This document shows, in pieces, positions 1 through 10,965 of a stretch of 51,303 nt of DNA. Under the pieces are notes generated by a model. It saw only the letters and a program-made list of their open reading frames with translations. It did not search any database and was not told where the DNA came from. The translations under genes and the position numbers were made by a program. Position 1 is the first letter of the stretch. Each line of letters begins with the position of its first letter. This DNA comes from a virus, in the IMG/VR virus record IMGVR_UViG_3300025110_000019, positions 1 to 51,303 of that record; one strand, given 5' to 3'.

Positions 1-3000
1 CCTGTACCATCAACAACTATACCCTTACCTTGACCTTGGAATTTAATTCTTTTTCTTTGAGCTATACCTCTAGCTTGATGACCAATTTTCCCTAACGTAC
101 TTCTTTGTTCTTTTGTCAATGTTCTCATATCCTCTGGCACACCCTCTTGTTTCTTTAACCACTCTAAGGATATATCTTGATTTACTATTTCAAAACCTTG
201 ATCTCTTAAGTTTAACTTTTTAATAACATTACCCTTACCACTACCAGCTCCACCAGCTAGGAAAACAACTTTTTTACCAGGATTTGTTTCGTAATTTTTA
301 ACAAACTCTCTACCTTGCTTAGTTGTAACATCAACAATGTATTTACCTATCTTAACATTGTTTTTAGCCTGCATGACACTGGATTTAACATCTAGTTTAT
401 TTAGTACTTCTTTAACAGCTTTAACATTAGATAGAGCGTCATCAACAAAATACATGTCGTTATAACCTTCTTCGAACTTCTTCATCATCCATTCAGCTTT
501 AGCTAAGCCACTACTATTACCTAAACCGGTTATGTTTTTCATCTTTATATCTATGCCCTTTGACTTCAACCATTGTTGTATAGCATAAGCAGACGCTTGT
601 GGTCTAGCGGTTAAAACAAAAACATTATCTACCCCATACTTACTTATTTGATTTTTCATCTTTTGTAACAACGGTCCATCAACACCACCCTTAACGTTGA
701 CAAAATCACCAAAATCAAACTCAAATCCTTCCCGTGCTAATCTTTCACCTTCTATAGGCCAGGCTTCAGAACTTACTTTTACAGTACCCTTAACTGGATG
801 CGTTGCTTTAATAAAGTTCTTACCTTTAATTATAAGTGTTTCGTCAAAATCAAAGGTTGACATACCTTTCTTTTCACCACTTATACTGTATTGTTTATTG
901 AGATCTTTTATCTTCTCATTAGTGTTCATTCTATCTTTTCTAGCAGTAGACTTCTCTAGCGCTTCTTTTTCCCATTTACCTAATTCTTTACCAGATAGAA
1001 ACTCCATGTACTTCTTCCCACCAATCGAATACATGTTCTCAATCTTACCTTTACCTTTAGCAAATTGATTTAAAAACTTAACTCTATGAAAATCTAATGG
1101 ACTATTTTTACCACCTTTGTCTATAATATCTGTTATATATTTGTTCGTTAGTAACTGCGAATGTCCTTCTAGTATCTCTCTTATTCTAGTTTCTTTTTGT
1201 AAATCAGTTTTGTATTTACCATTTCTAGAAACCTCCATCATAAACTCAACTAGCTTGATGTTTGTGTTTGCGCTAGGAGCTAAGTGTTCCCCTTTGGTTG
1301 TCCAATTTTTATTTAAAGCATTAGCTTCTGATCCATAAAATTCAACAGCATCTTTCCAATCCGGGTGACTCTTATTTACACCACCACCATTTTTATAAGC
1401 TAAACTAGAATTGTTTGTGTATATTGTTTCTTTACCTTTTTTATATTTAAATAAAGCTTGAGAACCATTTCTAAGATCAACTAACTCAAATCTACTTAAT
1501 GCTCTAAAACCAGAAACAACATTGGTTTGCGCTTGTAGTAGATTGATAAAAGATACTTCTGATATTTTACCACTCTCAACTAGCTTTGTTAATCTCTTTA
1601 TAACCTCAGTGTGTAGACTTATATTAGCCTCACTACCATTTATAATTTCTTTTTCTATTTCTTTTAGATAATCCTTCTTACCTTTTATATATTTACCACC
1701 AACTGTCCTTCCTTCAATACTTATGTTCATGTTTTGGATGGCTTCGACTTTCTTGAATACATCAAACTGCTTATTGAATAACCTAGCATTCTTAACTAAT
1801 TCAGCCATAACTGGATCAGACTTTGAGTTTTTAATTTGTTTCTGGACTTGTAGTTTTAATTTATAGTATTTACCACTCACAAAACTTCCATCAGCATTTC
1901 TTTGATACTTAAAGTCTTCACCGTATTTTTCTTTTAATTCAGCTTGTTGTTTTTTAGTATAAGATTTCCATTCTGGCTTTACTTTTCTAGCCGCAGAATC
2001 CATTATTCTTTTTTGAAAACCTATTAAGTCATACATACCTCGTATACCCATCATTTCTTTACCTAGAGCTTTCGCGATTTCTGGTAAATCAAGGGTGTAG
2101 TTCTTAATTACATTTTCATTTTCCATTTTAAGGGTGTTTTTACCACCTCTAATGGCTTTTCTTATGTCTTCTGGTATAAGACCATAGTCTTTATGTTTTT
2201 CTATTCCCTCTTTAAACCTTAGTTCTTTAGATGAATCTATCTTTCCAGTCTCCCAAAGCTCAGCAACCTTATCTATCGTATATTGAGATATCTCCTTATC
2301 TCCATATTGTCTTAATAATATATTCTCTCCTGCTTTATTTTTCCCTATGATATCTCCAATGTTACCATTTTCCCATATGTCTTTTAATATCGTTTCAGCG
2401 TTTTCAATGTGTAAGACTTTTTCGCTTATAGAAAAGTTACGACCTTCTACACCACCTAAAGCTTGTATAACTTTTTCCATCGCTTTATTAACATTCTCTC
2501 CAGTTGCGGTGGTTATTTTATTTTCAGCTAACACTTGTGGCACCGCGTCTGCTAATAATTGTTTGGACATAAACCTAGCAAGCGCTTCTACTTTTCCAGC
2601 GTAATAGTTACTCGGTCTATTTACCGCTTTGTATCCTAATATGTCTACAGCATCAATCATCTCACCCGTCTTTGGATCTTTATATTTACCAAGTAGAAAT
2701 GCCTCAAGTCCTCTTTGTCCACCCATCTGCTCCCAGGTTTTAACTTTCCAAACTTGATTACCAGCAGTAGCAGATGTTGTTTTTCTAAGTTTCTCAACAC
2801 CTTGAAGAGCTAACGTCTCCTTAACACTTGCTCTTTCCTTTAACTCTTCAACCCCAAACCTCTCCATGTTTGGATATGTTTTTAATATACTTTTAGTTAA
2901 TTGACTAGTAGCAACAATATAATTTTGCCCATCTAAGGATTTCATGATATATTCTTCCCATAGAGTTTTACCATGTTTCTTTAAGAAGTTGTGTTTGTCT

Positions 3001-6000
3001 TTTCCCATCAACTGATTCTTAACCTCTTTGTACATTTGGTCAACCATGTTTTTCTCCACGGCTTTAACAAACTCTGGTCTAACAACGCCCTTAGCATCAA
3101 ATATCGCTGTGTTAGTTTTCTTAAATGCTTCTATTGTAGTATTGAAAACAGCACTTTTAAGTTCAGTATATTTTTTAGTACCTTCTCCAGCACCAATATC
3201 TCTCTTGAATTGAGATGTTTCTGTTTCTACCTTCGCCGCTTGATTTACTTCAAATAATCTTTTTAAAGCAGCGTCTTCCCCACCTAGTTGTAATTCAAAG
3301 GTATCCTCTCCAAACTTTTGTTCTCGTCTAATCTCTTTACCACTCTGTTCTACACCGGGTATACCTAGTTGTTCAGCTAGCTTCATTGATCTAAGCCAAA
3401 GTCTACTACTTATAAAATCATCTATTGTTTGATTCTTACCTAGTTTTTCCTGTTTAAATTCTGATCTAACTATTGTAGCGGCATTAGATATAATGTCCTC
3501 TTGGAACTTCATTCTTCTCTCCCTGTGATTACCACCCTCTATAGCTCTTTCAACTATATTCTTAGGAATAGGATCAAATAACTTTTGAGTGATTGATTCT
3601 ACTATTGGCATTATCTCTTGACCAAAAGCACTTTTTCTTAACATAAACTCTTCACCTCTAGCCCAAACAGAGTGACCGTCTCTATCATGTACTAATTCGC
3701 TCTTAGGACCATCGAACATTCTCCTAACATTACCACCATGTTTTTCTAACATAGTCGCAACATCACTTCTTGATTCAGCTACTTGCTTAACTTTACCAAG
3801 TTGTTTTGGTTCTCCTTCTATTTTAATTTCTTTAGCTTCTATCTTAGTACCTACTTCACCTTCTTTTTGTATTGTTTCTATTAGATTAAAAATATCTTCA
3901 GCTGCCTTCTTAGAGTTAACACCATTAAGCTCAAACTTATACATGTTTGGAAAAGGCTTTTTAGCAAACGGCCAAATTACTTGTCCTAGTTTTCTACCCG
4001 TTATAAAATCTCTATCGATCTCTTTGTTTTTTATTAAATCACCTAAAGCTGTTAGATACTCCTCGTAGTATAATTTAGGATCTCTTTTTATATCTCTATT
4101 GTCAGCTGTCTGTTTCCTAAAACTCTTGTACATGCTTAGATCGATCTTTATTTCAACAACTCCTTTTTCACCGGTCTTTTTATTTTTCTCCATAACCGGT
4201 TCTCCCTTTTCGTCAACCTTTATAAGCCATCTAGGTTTAGTTGGGTGCTCAGCCCAGCCCTCTGGAATAACAAGTCTTTGTTCCATTTCATACTTATAAA
4301 ACTTGTCTATTCTTTTTTCAATTTTTGCTCGATCTTTACGGTGCAACTTTTCCATCACCAAGTCGATAATTTTTATTCCGTCTTCTGAAACCCTTCTTGA
4401 TAAGTCTCCATTTTCCATCAACTCCTTATGAAGTTTTTGATCTTTTTCGTTTTTAGAATTTTCTAATTTTTTCAATTGTTTACTATCGTAAACCTTACCT
4501 TTGTATTCTACTCTATAAGTTTCTTTTAAATGATTCCACAATACCTTATGTGTTATCTCATGTAGTCCAACACCGAGATTCCTAACAGCTAAAGCTCTAT
4601 CTCTATTTATGTATATCCTTTTACCCTGAGAGATAAAAGCTTCACCTTCTTTATCGAAACCTTCTTTTTCTGCAGCTGATTGATACATTTGGTCGTTCAG
4701 TATATTGAATTGCACACCTAAACGTTCTGCTATTTTTTTATCATGAGCTAGTTGTTTGTCTAATCTTTTAGCCCACTCCGCCTCGTAATGCTTATACTGT
4801 TCTTTTATATTTGCTTCTAATAATTTATTATCTGCCTCTAACTTCTCAATCTCATACTTTACCTTAATATCTAGCGGATTCTCCTTCTGCATGTTCTTTA
4901 GGCCTTTCACCCTAGCTATATTATGAGCTAATTTGTACTTACTCTCCATGAATACTTTTCTAGCTTCAGATCCTCTCTCTAGTTTAGCTGCATTAGCGAA
5001 ATTATAAGAACTTTTAACAACCTCGTATAGCGATGATAAATACTGACCTTGTTCACTGTTTTTCTCAACACCTAAATGATCTAAATACAATTCGAATTCA
5101 TGTTTTTTAAATCCACCAAGTCTATCTAATTCATTTAACTTTAAAAGTCCTCCCTTTAATCCATTAGCTACATTGTATTGATCGTAAAGATATTTCTCAT
5201 ACTCACCATTAGCTTTGAGACCCTTCTTCATTGCTATAACTTCATTTCTTCTATTTAAGTTTTTAGCGTGAATCTCAAATTCTTTTATACTTTTTTCTTT
5301 AGATTTGATTTCATTTTTTATTTTATCAATTCTATTTTCAAACTTACCACCTTCTAAAATATCAGCTCCTCTGGCCCAAAAATTACCGCCTTGTTCTTTT
5401 TCTAATTTCTCTAACTCCTTTTTTAACTTATCTATTTCTTTAGTTGCCTTGTGGATTTTTAGTCTTTTAGCTAAATCTATCTCGTGATTATTCCAACTTT
5501 TATCACCATTCTTCTTGAATCTCTTATACATCTCTAGCTTCTTGGCAGCTAATTCAGATTCTGCGTTTTCAATTTTAAACTTCATCGCATCTCTGTATAT
5601 AGCTTTCTTAAGCTTCACTGGCAGCTTTGGAACACCGATTGTCAACATGGCTATTGTGGTAGCTATAAAGTGGTCTTTATTGTTAAAAGAATCCCACTCT
5701 TCTTTTCTAGCTTTACCTTCTTCAGAAAATGGATCTAAATCAGTCCAAGGCCACCAACCACGTTGAAAGTCTTTATTAATTTGATCCACAACACTAGATA
5801 CATATAGTAATCCAGAAGCAGTAACACCTTGAGCTCCCCATTTAGAAAAGGCTCCTGCAACTGCTGCTCCAGGAGTATCCATTAATTTTAAATACGTTTG
5901 CCCTATAACAGATTGTTTCTTCATCCTAGGTTTAATAAACATATCGTGAAACCCTTTTGTTCCAATACCCAGTAAACCACCACTAATACCCATAGCTATT

Positions 6001-9000
6001 GGAAACGCTAAGTTTGTTTTCATCTCACCAGTTTCGTGATCAAAGTGAACCGTGTGAGCATCCCAAACACCACTACCATCTGCTAATAGCATTTCACCCA
6101 TATTTTCAGCTATACCCCACTCTAGTGGTGTTATTATAGCTGGTGCGACTATTTTATTTACGAATGTTTGATAGTATTTACTATTACTAAGTTTAGTAAA
6201 ATGTCTACCTAAATATGGTATACCCTCAATCATTCTACCGGTTCTTCCAACTAAACCTGTACCAGCTTGTGGAAGATGACTCATAGCGTGACCCATAGTG
6301 GCAGATCTTCTAGCTGTACCAACAGTTTTTTGTAAAGCCCCTAATCCTCCTAATTTTTTAAATACAGCGAGCTCTAACAGTAATGGTGCTAGTGATGTCA
6401 CGGTGTTACTAGCTAAATTAGCAATATGCCTATTATTGTTACCTCTACCATTCCATCCATCATTCGCTACGTCAGGTACATAAAAACCACCCTCTTGTAG
6501 GGTTTGTTCAAACGATGTTGCAAGTTCATCATGAGTTATTTTATAAGATCCAGCGCCTCCAAATGATTTAGCTAATCCATCTCTCCATGTTGATGTTTCA
6601 CCTGTTCTTACCACGCTATCCCAATTACCCTTCCAAGCTTCCCCAAAGTTTAACCACCCGTCTCCAAAGACCCAGTTCTCCATGTTAGACTCCATCGGGT
6701 TTATATTAGCATCGACAGCTAGCGCTAGAGTTTTGTATTTAACAAGTGCTTTATTAAACTCTGTTGCTATTCTACTACCACCAGGTAATTTTGTTAAAAA
6801 CCGTTGGTCTTCTCCTTCACTCTTATCCCAATCGGGATTGTATTTTACATCTTTATCAAACCCTTGTTCAAATGACAATCCACCCATTGTTTTGCCACCC
6901 AGCTCGAATGGGTGTCCTTGATTATACGCTTTTGTGAGTTGACTCAAGTCGTTATCTAATCCATCTTCTCTAGCGTCAAATATATCATGCAAGCCAGTTA
7001 GTATATCTTTCGTGCCATCTATAATAGCCCCTTTATTTTCATGCGCGATCCTTACCCAAGCCATTAAATCGTGATACGCTTTTATTCTTTCAGACTTCAA
7101 CCAGTTTATATCTTTACTTCCAGCCATTTCATCAACCAAACTCTGGATATCTATCTCCATCCTGTCAGCATCGTTCATCTCTCTAGTTTCCCCTGTTGCA
7201 ATACCATTTTTATCCAACTTTATCATCTCGTTAGGATCTAAAGAACTAGGAATCCACTGAACTTGTTTTATTTGTTCTGCAACCCACTCTCCATTTTCGT
7301 CTACACTATCTTCGAAACCATACCTTGTTGCCATCATACTTGCTTCAAGTTTTAATTCCTTTATCAAGTCTTGTGGGTTCTCTAAGCCAGCTTCTTCAAT
7401 GCTGATTATTTCTCCGCTATCACTTCTTGTGTGTCCACTTTTTAGTAGTTTTATTTTATCATTTATCTTTTTATATTTTTCTGGTTGTATGCCAAGAGCA
7501 CTATTCCCCAGAATACCAATAGCATCATCTAAGTCTCCATCAAACTGCTCTCCAGTTAAATCAACATCAATTAAGTTTTTTCCTATTTGCTCTTTTGATA
7601 TACCGAGAGATTCATAGTCCAATACCATTTCAGGACTACCAGCATTATTACCAGTATGTTTGTCTTTATAAAAGTCTTGCAACTCATGTCTATGATCCCA
7701 CAAATACTTATAGGATAATTTTGTCCCGTCCTTTAATTGAATGAAACCGGTCATATCAACACTCTCTTCATCCCACCCCATTAAGTCGTGGATAAATTTA
7801 CTAAACTTTTCCATTTCAGGCATAGCCGCATCTTCACCCGCTTGTTGAAGAAAATTTGATGTCTCTCTACCTTCACCAATCATATTAATCGCATTAAAAG
7901 CAGTCTCGTGTTCAGCAAAATATATTTTACCGTCTTCACTATTGTACTTTCCCTTTCTCCCGTCTTTATCTACAACAAAACCATCTTCATCTTCCACATA
8001 CTCGTTACCGTCAGCATCAGTGTGTACGAATGGTGTTCTCACCCCATCATTAACATCCCAGTCTGTGTCTACTATTTCAATAGCACTTATTGACTTATTA
8101 TCCAAGTGTTCAGTATGAGCTAAAGCTGGAACATGTGTGTTTTGTTTTGCGCCCTTGTGATGAATGGTTTTAGAATCACCCAACCAGTCGTCGTATATCT
8201 CTTGAAACACTTCTTCTTTTTTACCAGCCGTTGTTTGTATTCTTATATCCTCTAATATATCTCTAAGTATATTTTTATCTATAGCCCCACCACCACTTTT
8301 TACGTCATCAGCCCATCTAGTGTTTCCAGTTAGATGATGTATATCAGATGTCCAATCACCAATTTTAATTTTAACTGCATCTCTTCCACCAATAGCTTCT
8401 ACTACCTCAATGTTTTCTCCTTCAAATAAATCTTCAAGATAACTTTTTAATCTCTTTTCTCTTTGGCTCTCTCCACTATATTTTTCTCTTAATTCCTTAT
8501 GTCCAGTACCAAGAACCGGAGGTCGGTAGACTCCCGTACTGTAATCAAGTATGTTATCGTGCTCCGTGACTTGATACATTTCTTCAACTATATCTTCATT
8601 AGCAGTTCTATTTCCACTTTCATCTTCTGGATATAATCTATTGAGATTATCTTCACTCAATTCATTGTTGTCTAAAACATCTCCAGATTCTGGATTAGGA
8701 CTAAGTAAACCTGATACAAAATTCCAAGCTCTACCCGGGGCTGTTGCTGTTTGCTCAAGAGTGTGTGACATATCTTGTTGCCGCTTTAAATCCCCAGTCC
8801 ACCATTTTTTATTACCTATAAGTTTTTCTAGTTCCGCTTCGAATGTATCATCGTTCTCGACGTTTATTTTTAGTTCTCCGCTTTTTAATCTCTTTACATA
8901 ATCTCTACCAACGTTTTTATCATATAAAGCGTTTAAGATGTCTCTTTTTGAAACCTCTTGCATTCCACCTTCTATACCTATTTTATACTTAGGTTTAAAC

Positions 9001-9215
9001 TCAGGTGAGCTTAATTTCTTTGCGTTCTTATTTATTTTAAGGAATTGTTCATTTTCGTCTTTGGTGACATTATAGACTGAATCACCGACTTGATATTGAT
9101 ATTGCTCGCTCATAGGCGGCACTTCTTTTGCATTGGGATGCAATTCTAAAAAACCTGCTAGTTCGTGTGGCGCGACGCTGTATCTCTCACCGTCGACCAT
9201 GTATACTTTTTTCAT
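1..9215 (-). CDS. Giant multidomain virion-type protein (polyvalent protein), C-terminus cut by window edge
   Basis: An open frame of at least 3071 residues starts at ATG 9215 (MKKVYMVDGERYSV) and runs off the left edge without a stop. It is last in the leftward block, after the tail genes, as expected for an ejected internal virion protein. Visible domains: a zincin-type motif HEITH at about 1552-1556, preceded by KRIYINRDRALAVRNLG; a HAD-phosphatase motif DFDET at about 2789-2793, followed by FVLTARP and YFVDDALSNV; and a P-loop GGAGSGKG at about 2988-2995 with IVVDGTG further on, like zeta-toxin/nucleotide kinases. Long lysine/glutamate-rich helical stretches fill roughly residues 1200-2700, and there are Gly/Ala-rich hydrophobic segments around 900-1150. 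The HAD-plus-kinase order recalls polynucleotide kinase/phosphatase. I infer a protein packaged in the virion and injected with DNA (large polyvalent protein class of Iyer, Burroughs and Aravind). The domain motifs are seen; the role is inference. Confidence 0.85.
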   Translation of the reverse strand, partial: MKKVYMVDGERYSVAPHELAGFLELHPNAKEVPPMSEQYQYQVGDSVYNVTKDENEQFLKINKNAKKLSSPEFKPKYKIGIEGGMQEVSKRDILNALYDKNVGRDYVKRLKSGELKINVENDDTFEAELEKLIGNKKWWTGDLKRQQDMSHTLEQTATAPGRAWNFVSGLLSPNPESGDVLDNNELSEDNLNRLYPEDESGNRTANEDIVEEMYQVTEHDNILDYSTGVYRPPVLGTGHKELREKYSGESQREKRLKSYLEDLFEGENIEVVEAIGGRDAVKIKIGDWTSDIHHLTGNTRWADDVKSGGGAIDKNILRDILEDIRIQTTAGKKEEVFQEIYDDWLGDSKTIHHKGAKQNTHVPALAHTEHLDNKSISAIEIVDTDWDVNDGVRTPFVHTDADGNEYVEDEDGFVVDKDGRKGKYNSEDGKIYFAEHETAFNAINMIGEGRETSNFLQQAGEDAAMPEMEKFSKFIHDLMGWDEESVDMTGFIQLKDGTKLSYKYLWDHRHELQDFYKDKHTGNNAGSPEMVLDYESLGISKEQIGKNLIDVDLTGEQFDGDLDDAIGILGNSALGIQPEKYKKINDKIKLLKSGHTRSDSGEIISIEEAGLENPQDLIKELKLEASMMATRYGFEDSVDENGEWVAEQIKQVQWIPSSLDPNEMIKLDKNGIATGETREMNDADRMEIDIQSLVDEMAGSKDINWLKSERIKAYHDLMAWVRIAHENKGAIIDGTKDILTGLHDIFDAREDGLDNDLSQLTKAYNQGHPFELGGKTMGGLSFEQGFDKDVKYNPDWDKSEGEDQRFLTKLPGGSRIATEFNKALVKYKTLALAVDANINPMESNMENWVFGDGWLNFGEAWKGNWDSVVRTGETSTWRDGLAKSFGGAGSYKITHDELATSFEQTLQEGGFYVPDVANDGWNGRGNNNRHIANLASNTVTSLAPLLLELAVFKKLGGLGALQKTVGTARRSATMGHAMSHLPQAGTGLVGRTGRMIEGIPYLGRHFTKLSNSKYYQTFVNKIVAPAIITPLEWGIAENMGEMLLADGSGVWDAHTVHFDHETGEMKTNLAFPIAMGISGGLLGIGTKGFHDMFIKPRMKKQSVIGQTYLKLMDTPGAAVAGAFSKWGAQGVTASGLLYVSSVVDQINKDFQRGWWPWTDLDPFSEEGKARKEEWDSFNNKDHFIATTIAMLTIGVPKLPVKLKKAIYRDAMKFKIENAESELAAKKLEMYKRFKKNGDKSWNNHEIDLAKRLKIHKATKEIDKLKKELEKLEKEQGGNFWARGADILEGGKFENRIDKIKNEIKSKEKSIKEFEIHAKNLNRRNEVIAMKKGLKANGEYEKYLYDQYNVANGLKGGLLKLNELDRLGGFKKHEFELYLDHLGVEKNSEQGQYLSSLYEVVKSSYNFANAAKLERGSEARKVFMESKYKLAHNIARVKGLKNMQKENPLDIKVKYEIEKLEADNKLLEANIKEQYKHYEAEWAKRLDKQLAHDKKIAERLGVQFNILNDQMYQSAAEKEGFDKEGEAFISQGKRIYINRDRALAVRNLGVGLHEITHKVLWNHLKETYRVEYKGKVYDSKQLKKLENSKNEKDQKLHKELMENGDLSRRVSEDGIKIIDLVMEKLHRKDRAKIEKRIDKFYKYEMEQRLVIPEGWAEHPTKPRWLIKVDEKGEPVMEKNKKTGEKGVVEIKIDLSMYKSFRKQTADNRDIKRDPKLYYEEYLTALGDLIKNKEIDRDFITGRKLGQVIWPFAKKPFPNMYKFELNGVNSKKAAEDIFNLIETIQKEGEVGTKIEAKEIKIEGEPKQLGKVKQVAESRSDVATMLEKHGGNVRRMFDGPKSELVHDRDGHSVWARGEEFMLRKSAFGQEIMPIVESITQKLFDPIPKNIVERAIEGGNHRERRMKFQEDIISNAATIVRSEFKQEKLGKNQTIDDFISSRLWLRSMKLAEQLGIPGVEQSGKEIRREQKFGEDTFELQLGGEDAALKRLFEVNQAAKVETETSQFKRDIGAGEGTKKYTELKSAVFNTTIEAFKKTNTAIFDAKGVVRPEFVKAVEKNMVDQMYKEVKNQLMGKDKHNFLKKHGKTLWEEYIMKSLDGQNYIVATSQLTKSILKTYPNMERFGVEELKERASVKETLALQGVEKLRKTTSATAGNQVWKVKTWEQMGGQRGLEAFLLGKYKDPKTGEMIDAVDILGYKAVNRPSNYYAGKVEALARFMSKQLLADAVPQVLAENKITTATGENVNKAMEKVIQALGGVEGRNFSISEKVLHIENAETILKDIWENGNIGDIIGKNKAGENILLRQYGDKEISQYTIDKVAELWETGKIDSSKELRFKEGIEKHKDYGLIPEDIRKAIRGGKNTLKMENENVIKNYTLDLPEIAKALGKEMMGIRGMYDLIGFQKRIMDSAARKVKPEWKSYTKKQQAELKEKYGEDFKYQRNADGSFVSGKYYKLKLQVQKQIKNSKSDPVMAELVKNARLFNKQFDVFKKVEAIQNMNISIEGRTVGGKYIKGKKDYLKEIEKEIINGSEANISLHTEVIKRLTKLVESGKISEVSFINLLQAQTNVVSGFRALSRFELVDLRNGSQALFKYKKGKETIYTNNSSLAYKNGGGVNKSHPDWKDAVEFYGSEANALNKNWTTKGEHLAPSANTNIKLVEFMMEVSRNGKYKTDLQKETRIREILEGHSQLLTNKYITDIIDKGGKNSPLDFHRVKFLNQFAKGKGKIENMYSIGGKKYMEFLSGKELGKWEKEALEKSTARKDRMNTNEKIKDLNKQYSISGEKKGMSTFDFDETLIIKGKNFIKATHPVKGTVKVSSEAWPIEGERLAREGFEFDFGDFVNVKGGVDGPLLQKMKNQISKYGVDNVFVLTARPQASAYAIQQWLKSKGIDIKMKNITGLGNSSGLAKAEWMMKKFEEGYNDMYFVDDALSNVKAVKEVLNKLDVKSSVMQAKNNVKIGKYIVDVTTKQGREFVKNYETNPGKKVVFLAGGAGSGKGNVIKKLNLRDQGFEIVNQDISLEWLKKQEGVPEDMRTLTKEQRSTLGKIGHQARGIAQRKRIKFQGQGKGIVVDGT

Positions 9216-9268
9216 ACTGTATCGTTAGTTACCCGTTATTATTTGTTCTTGTTTAATTCTCTTTGGAA

Positions 9269-10945
9269 TTATTTTTCTTCATTAACTCTCGCTTGTGCGT
9301 CTTGATAGTCTGCCCACTGTTGATATGAATAGCTGTCGTCTAAACCTACCCAAGTATTTCTATATTTCTTGGATCTTGTCCAACTTGCAACACCAGCTTC
9401 TTTTCTAGTTTGTAAACCATGAGCTTTCATAAATGCCTGCTTTTCTTCTAGTGGTATATTCGGATCTGATAGTATAGATTTATATAAAGTCCATCTTTGC
9501 TTAAGCGAATAGTGTTTCACATCTTCTAGGTTTAATTTTTTGTACCTGGCTGCATCCGCACTTATATCAACTTTATTTTTTGTTGTTGTTTCACCAGTGT
9601 AATTTGGACTATCAGGATTGAGTGGAGAATCGGCCCATGAAGTAACACCTGAATTCTTTTTAGTGTTTATTTGGGTTTTTGTAAACTCTTCATCTGATTG
9701 CCCTAGTAATATATCTGCTTTTCTACCCTCGACAGTTTGATTCCTAGCACCTACACCTCTTTCAAATTGTTGATTTAAAAAATTATTAAAAAACGTGTTA
9801 ACATATCCACCTCTACTCCATAAAGCTGGGTCATCATTTTTTATTAATTCATCAACAATTCCAGCAGCGTCAGCTTTTATTATATTTATATCAACCTCAG
9901 TTACAAGGCCATCATTATCCATGTCTACCGCTATACCTTCACCAAACGCGTCTTCGATATTAACATCAGGTGTAGCTGGATCTGAATCGTGATCTACCAT
10001 TATTCCAGCTTCAGTATAAGTCATGGTTTGAATAGCTTGAGTTAATCCATCTCTAAAGCTAACATCAGAGCCTAACGCGTGATTTAGCATGGAATTTTTA
10101 TTACCCTTTTGCATCCAAGCGTACACGGTGTTTTGCCCCGCGACATTATCATACTTCTCATTAGTACCATAAGCTAAACCCTTTGAGTATGTATATTGAT
10201 TATTTGCTTCATCTAATATTGAAGTAGAAAAAGTGTTGTCTTTAACATTATTGTTAATTATCTTTTCTATATCAGAAAATTTCATAAACTTCTTACTCCA
10301 TCCACTTTCCACTTTTCCTTTTAAATCCTCTACGTTTTTATTATGCTCTTCTAATTCCTTCTCGTTCATCTCACCGGTTGGTAACGCTAGTAGTTCATTG
10401 TATGTGTTTTGTAATTCAGGTAGTACACTATCGTCATGAATCATGTAGCCAGATTCACCTGTTCCATCTTCATTTTCAGTAACTAGCGGGTTTGATCCAT
10501 TAGTTATTCCAGCAACATCAATACCCACCAGGCTACTACCAAATCCCTCAACATAACCTCCTTCGAGTTCTGATAGTTGAGCAGTATTCTTTATATTAGT
10601 TTTTAGCTCTTTATTCTTTTCCATGGTGGTTATATCTCTATTGAGATCTTGCATTATTAGAGCTTTACCCTTTGGACCTGAAAAAATATATTTATTACCT
10701 AACTTTTCAAATTTATTTAAATACACCTCATATTGATCTGGAGTTAAATCCTCCCCATAATCAAGACCCTCCTGTATCTTCTCATTGAATACATCTTTTT
10801 GCTTTCTATACCATCCAGCAACGTCCTCCATTCCTTCAGCCAATGACTTTTGAATAGCTTGAATACCCTTAGAGAAAGTAAGAGGTCTTTCGAATCTTTT
10901 TACCGCCATTCCGGCGCCTTGTACTAATGTTGGATCTGCTGCCAT
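9269..10945 (-). CDS. Virion-region protein with EF-hand-like loop
   Basis: 558 residues, ATG at 10945, in the tail/ejection part of the leftward block between a 240-residue Ala/Gln-rich protein and the giant protein. The N-terminal third is charged and helical. An acidic calcium-loop-like stretch DMDNDGLVTEVD lies at about residues 341-352, preceded by another acidic run VDHDSDPATPD at 317-327. There is no signal peptide or membrane segment. I do not recognise the family; position suggests an internal virion or ejection protein. The EF-hand reading rests on the D-x-D-x-D-G spacing only. Confidence 0.75.
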   Translation of the reverse strand: MAADPTLVQGAGMAVKRFERPLTFSKGIQAIQKSLAEGMEDVAGWYRKQKDVFNEKIQEGLDYGEDLTPDQYEVYLNKFEKLGNKYIFSGPKGKALIMQDLNRDITTMEKNKELKTNIKNTAQLSELEGGYVEGFGSSLVGIDVAGITNGSNPLVTENEDGTGESGYMIHDDSVLPELQNTYNELLALPTGEMNEKELEEHNKNVEDLKGKVESGWSKKFMKFSDIEKIINNNVKDNTFSTSILDEANNQYTYSKGLAYGTNEKYDNVAGQNTVYAWMQKGNKNSMLNHALGSDVSFRDGLTQAIQTMTYTEAGIMVDHDSDPATPDVNIEDAFGEGIAVDMDNDGLVTEVDINIIKADAAGIVDELIKNDDPALWSRGGYVNTFFNNFLNQQFERGVGARNQTVEGRKADILLGQSDEEFTKTQINTKKNSGVTSWADSPLNPDSPNYTGETTTKNKVDISADAARYKKLNLEDVKHYSLKQRWTLYKSILSDPNIPLEEKQAFMKAHGLQTRKEAGVASWTRSKKYRNTWVGLDDSYSYQQWADYQDAQARVNEEK

Positions 10946-10965
10946 ATTATTTTATTTTATATTAA

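Noticed and set aside
697-8901. Short + strand open frames opposite the giant gene
   Set aside because: They are low-complexity Ser/Phe/Leu-rich antisense frames produced by the codon pattern of the real gene; no leader or conserved motif.
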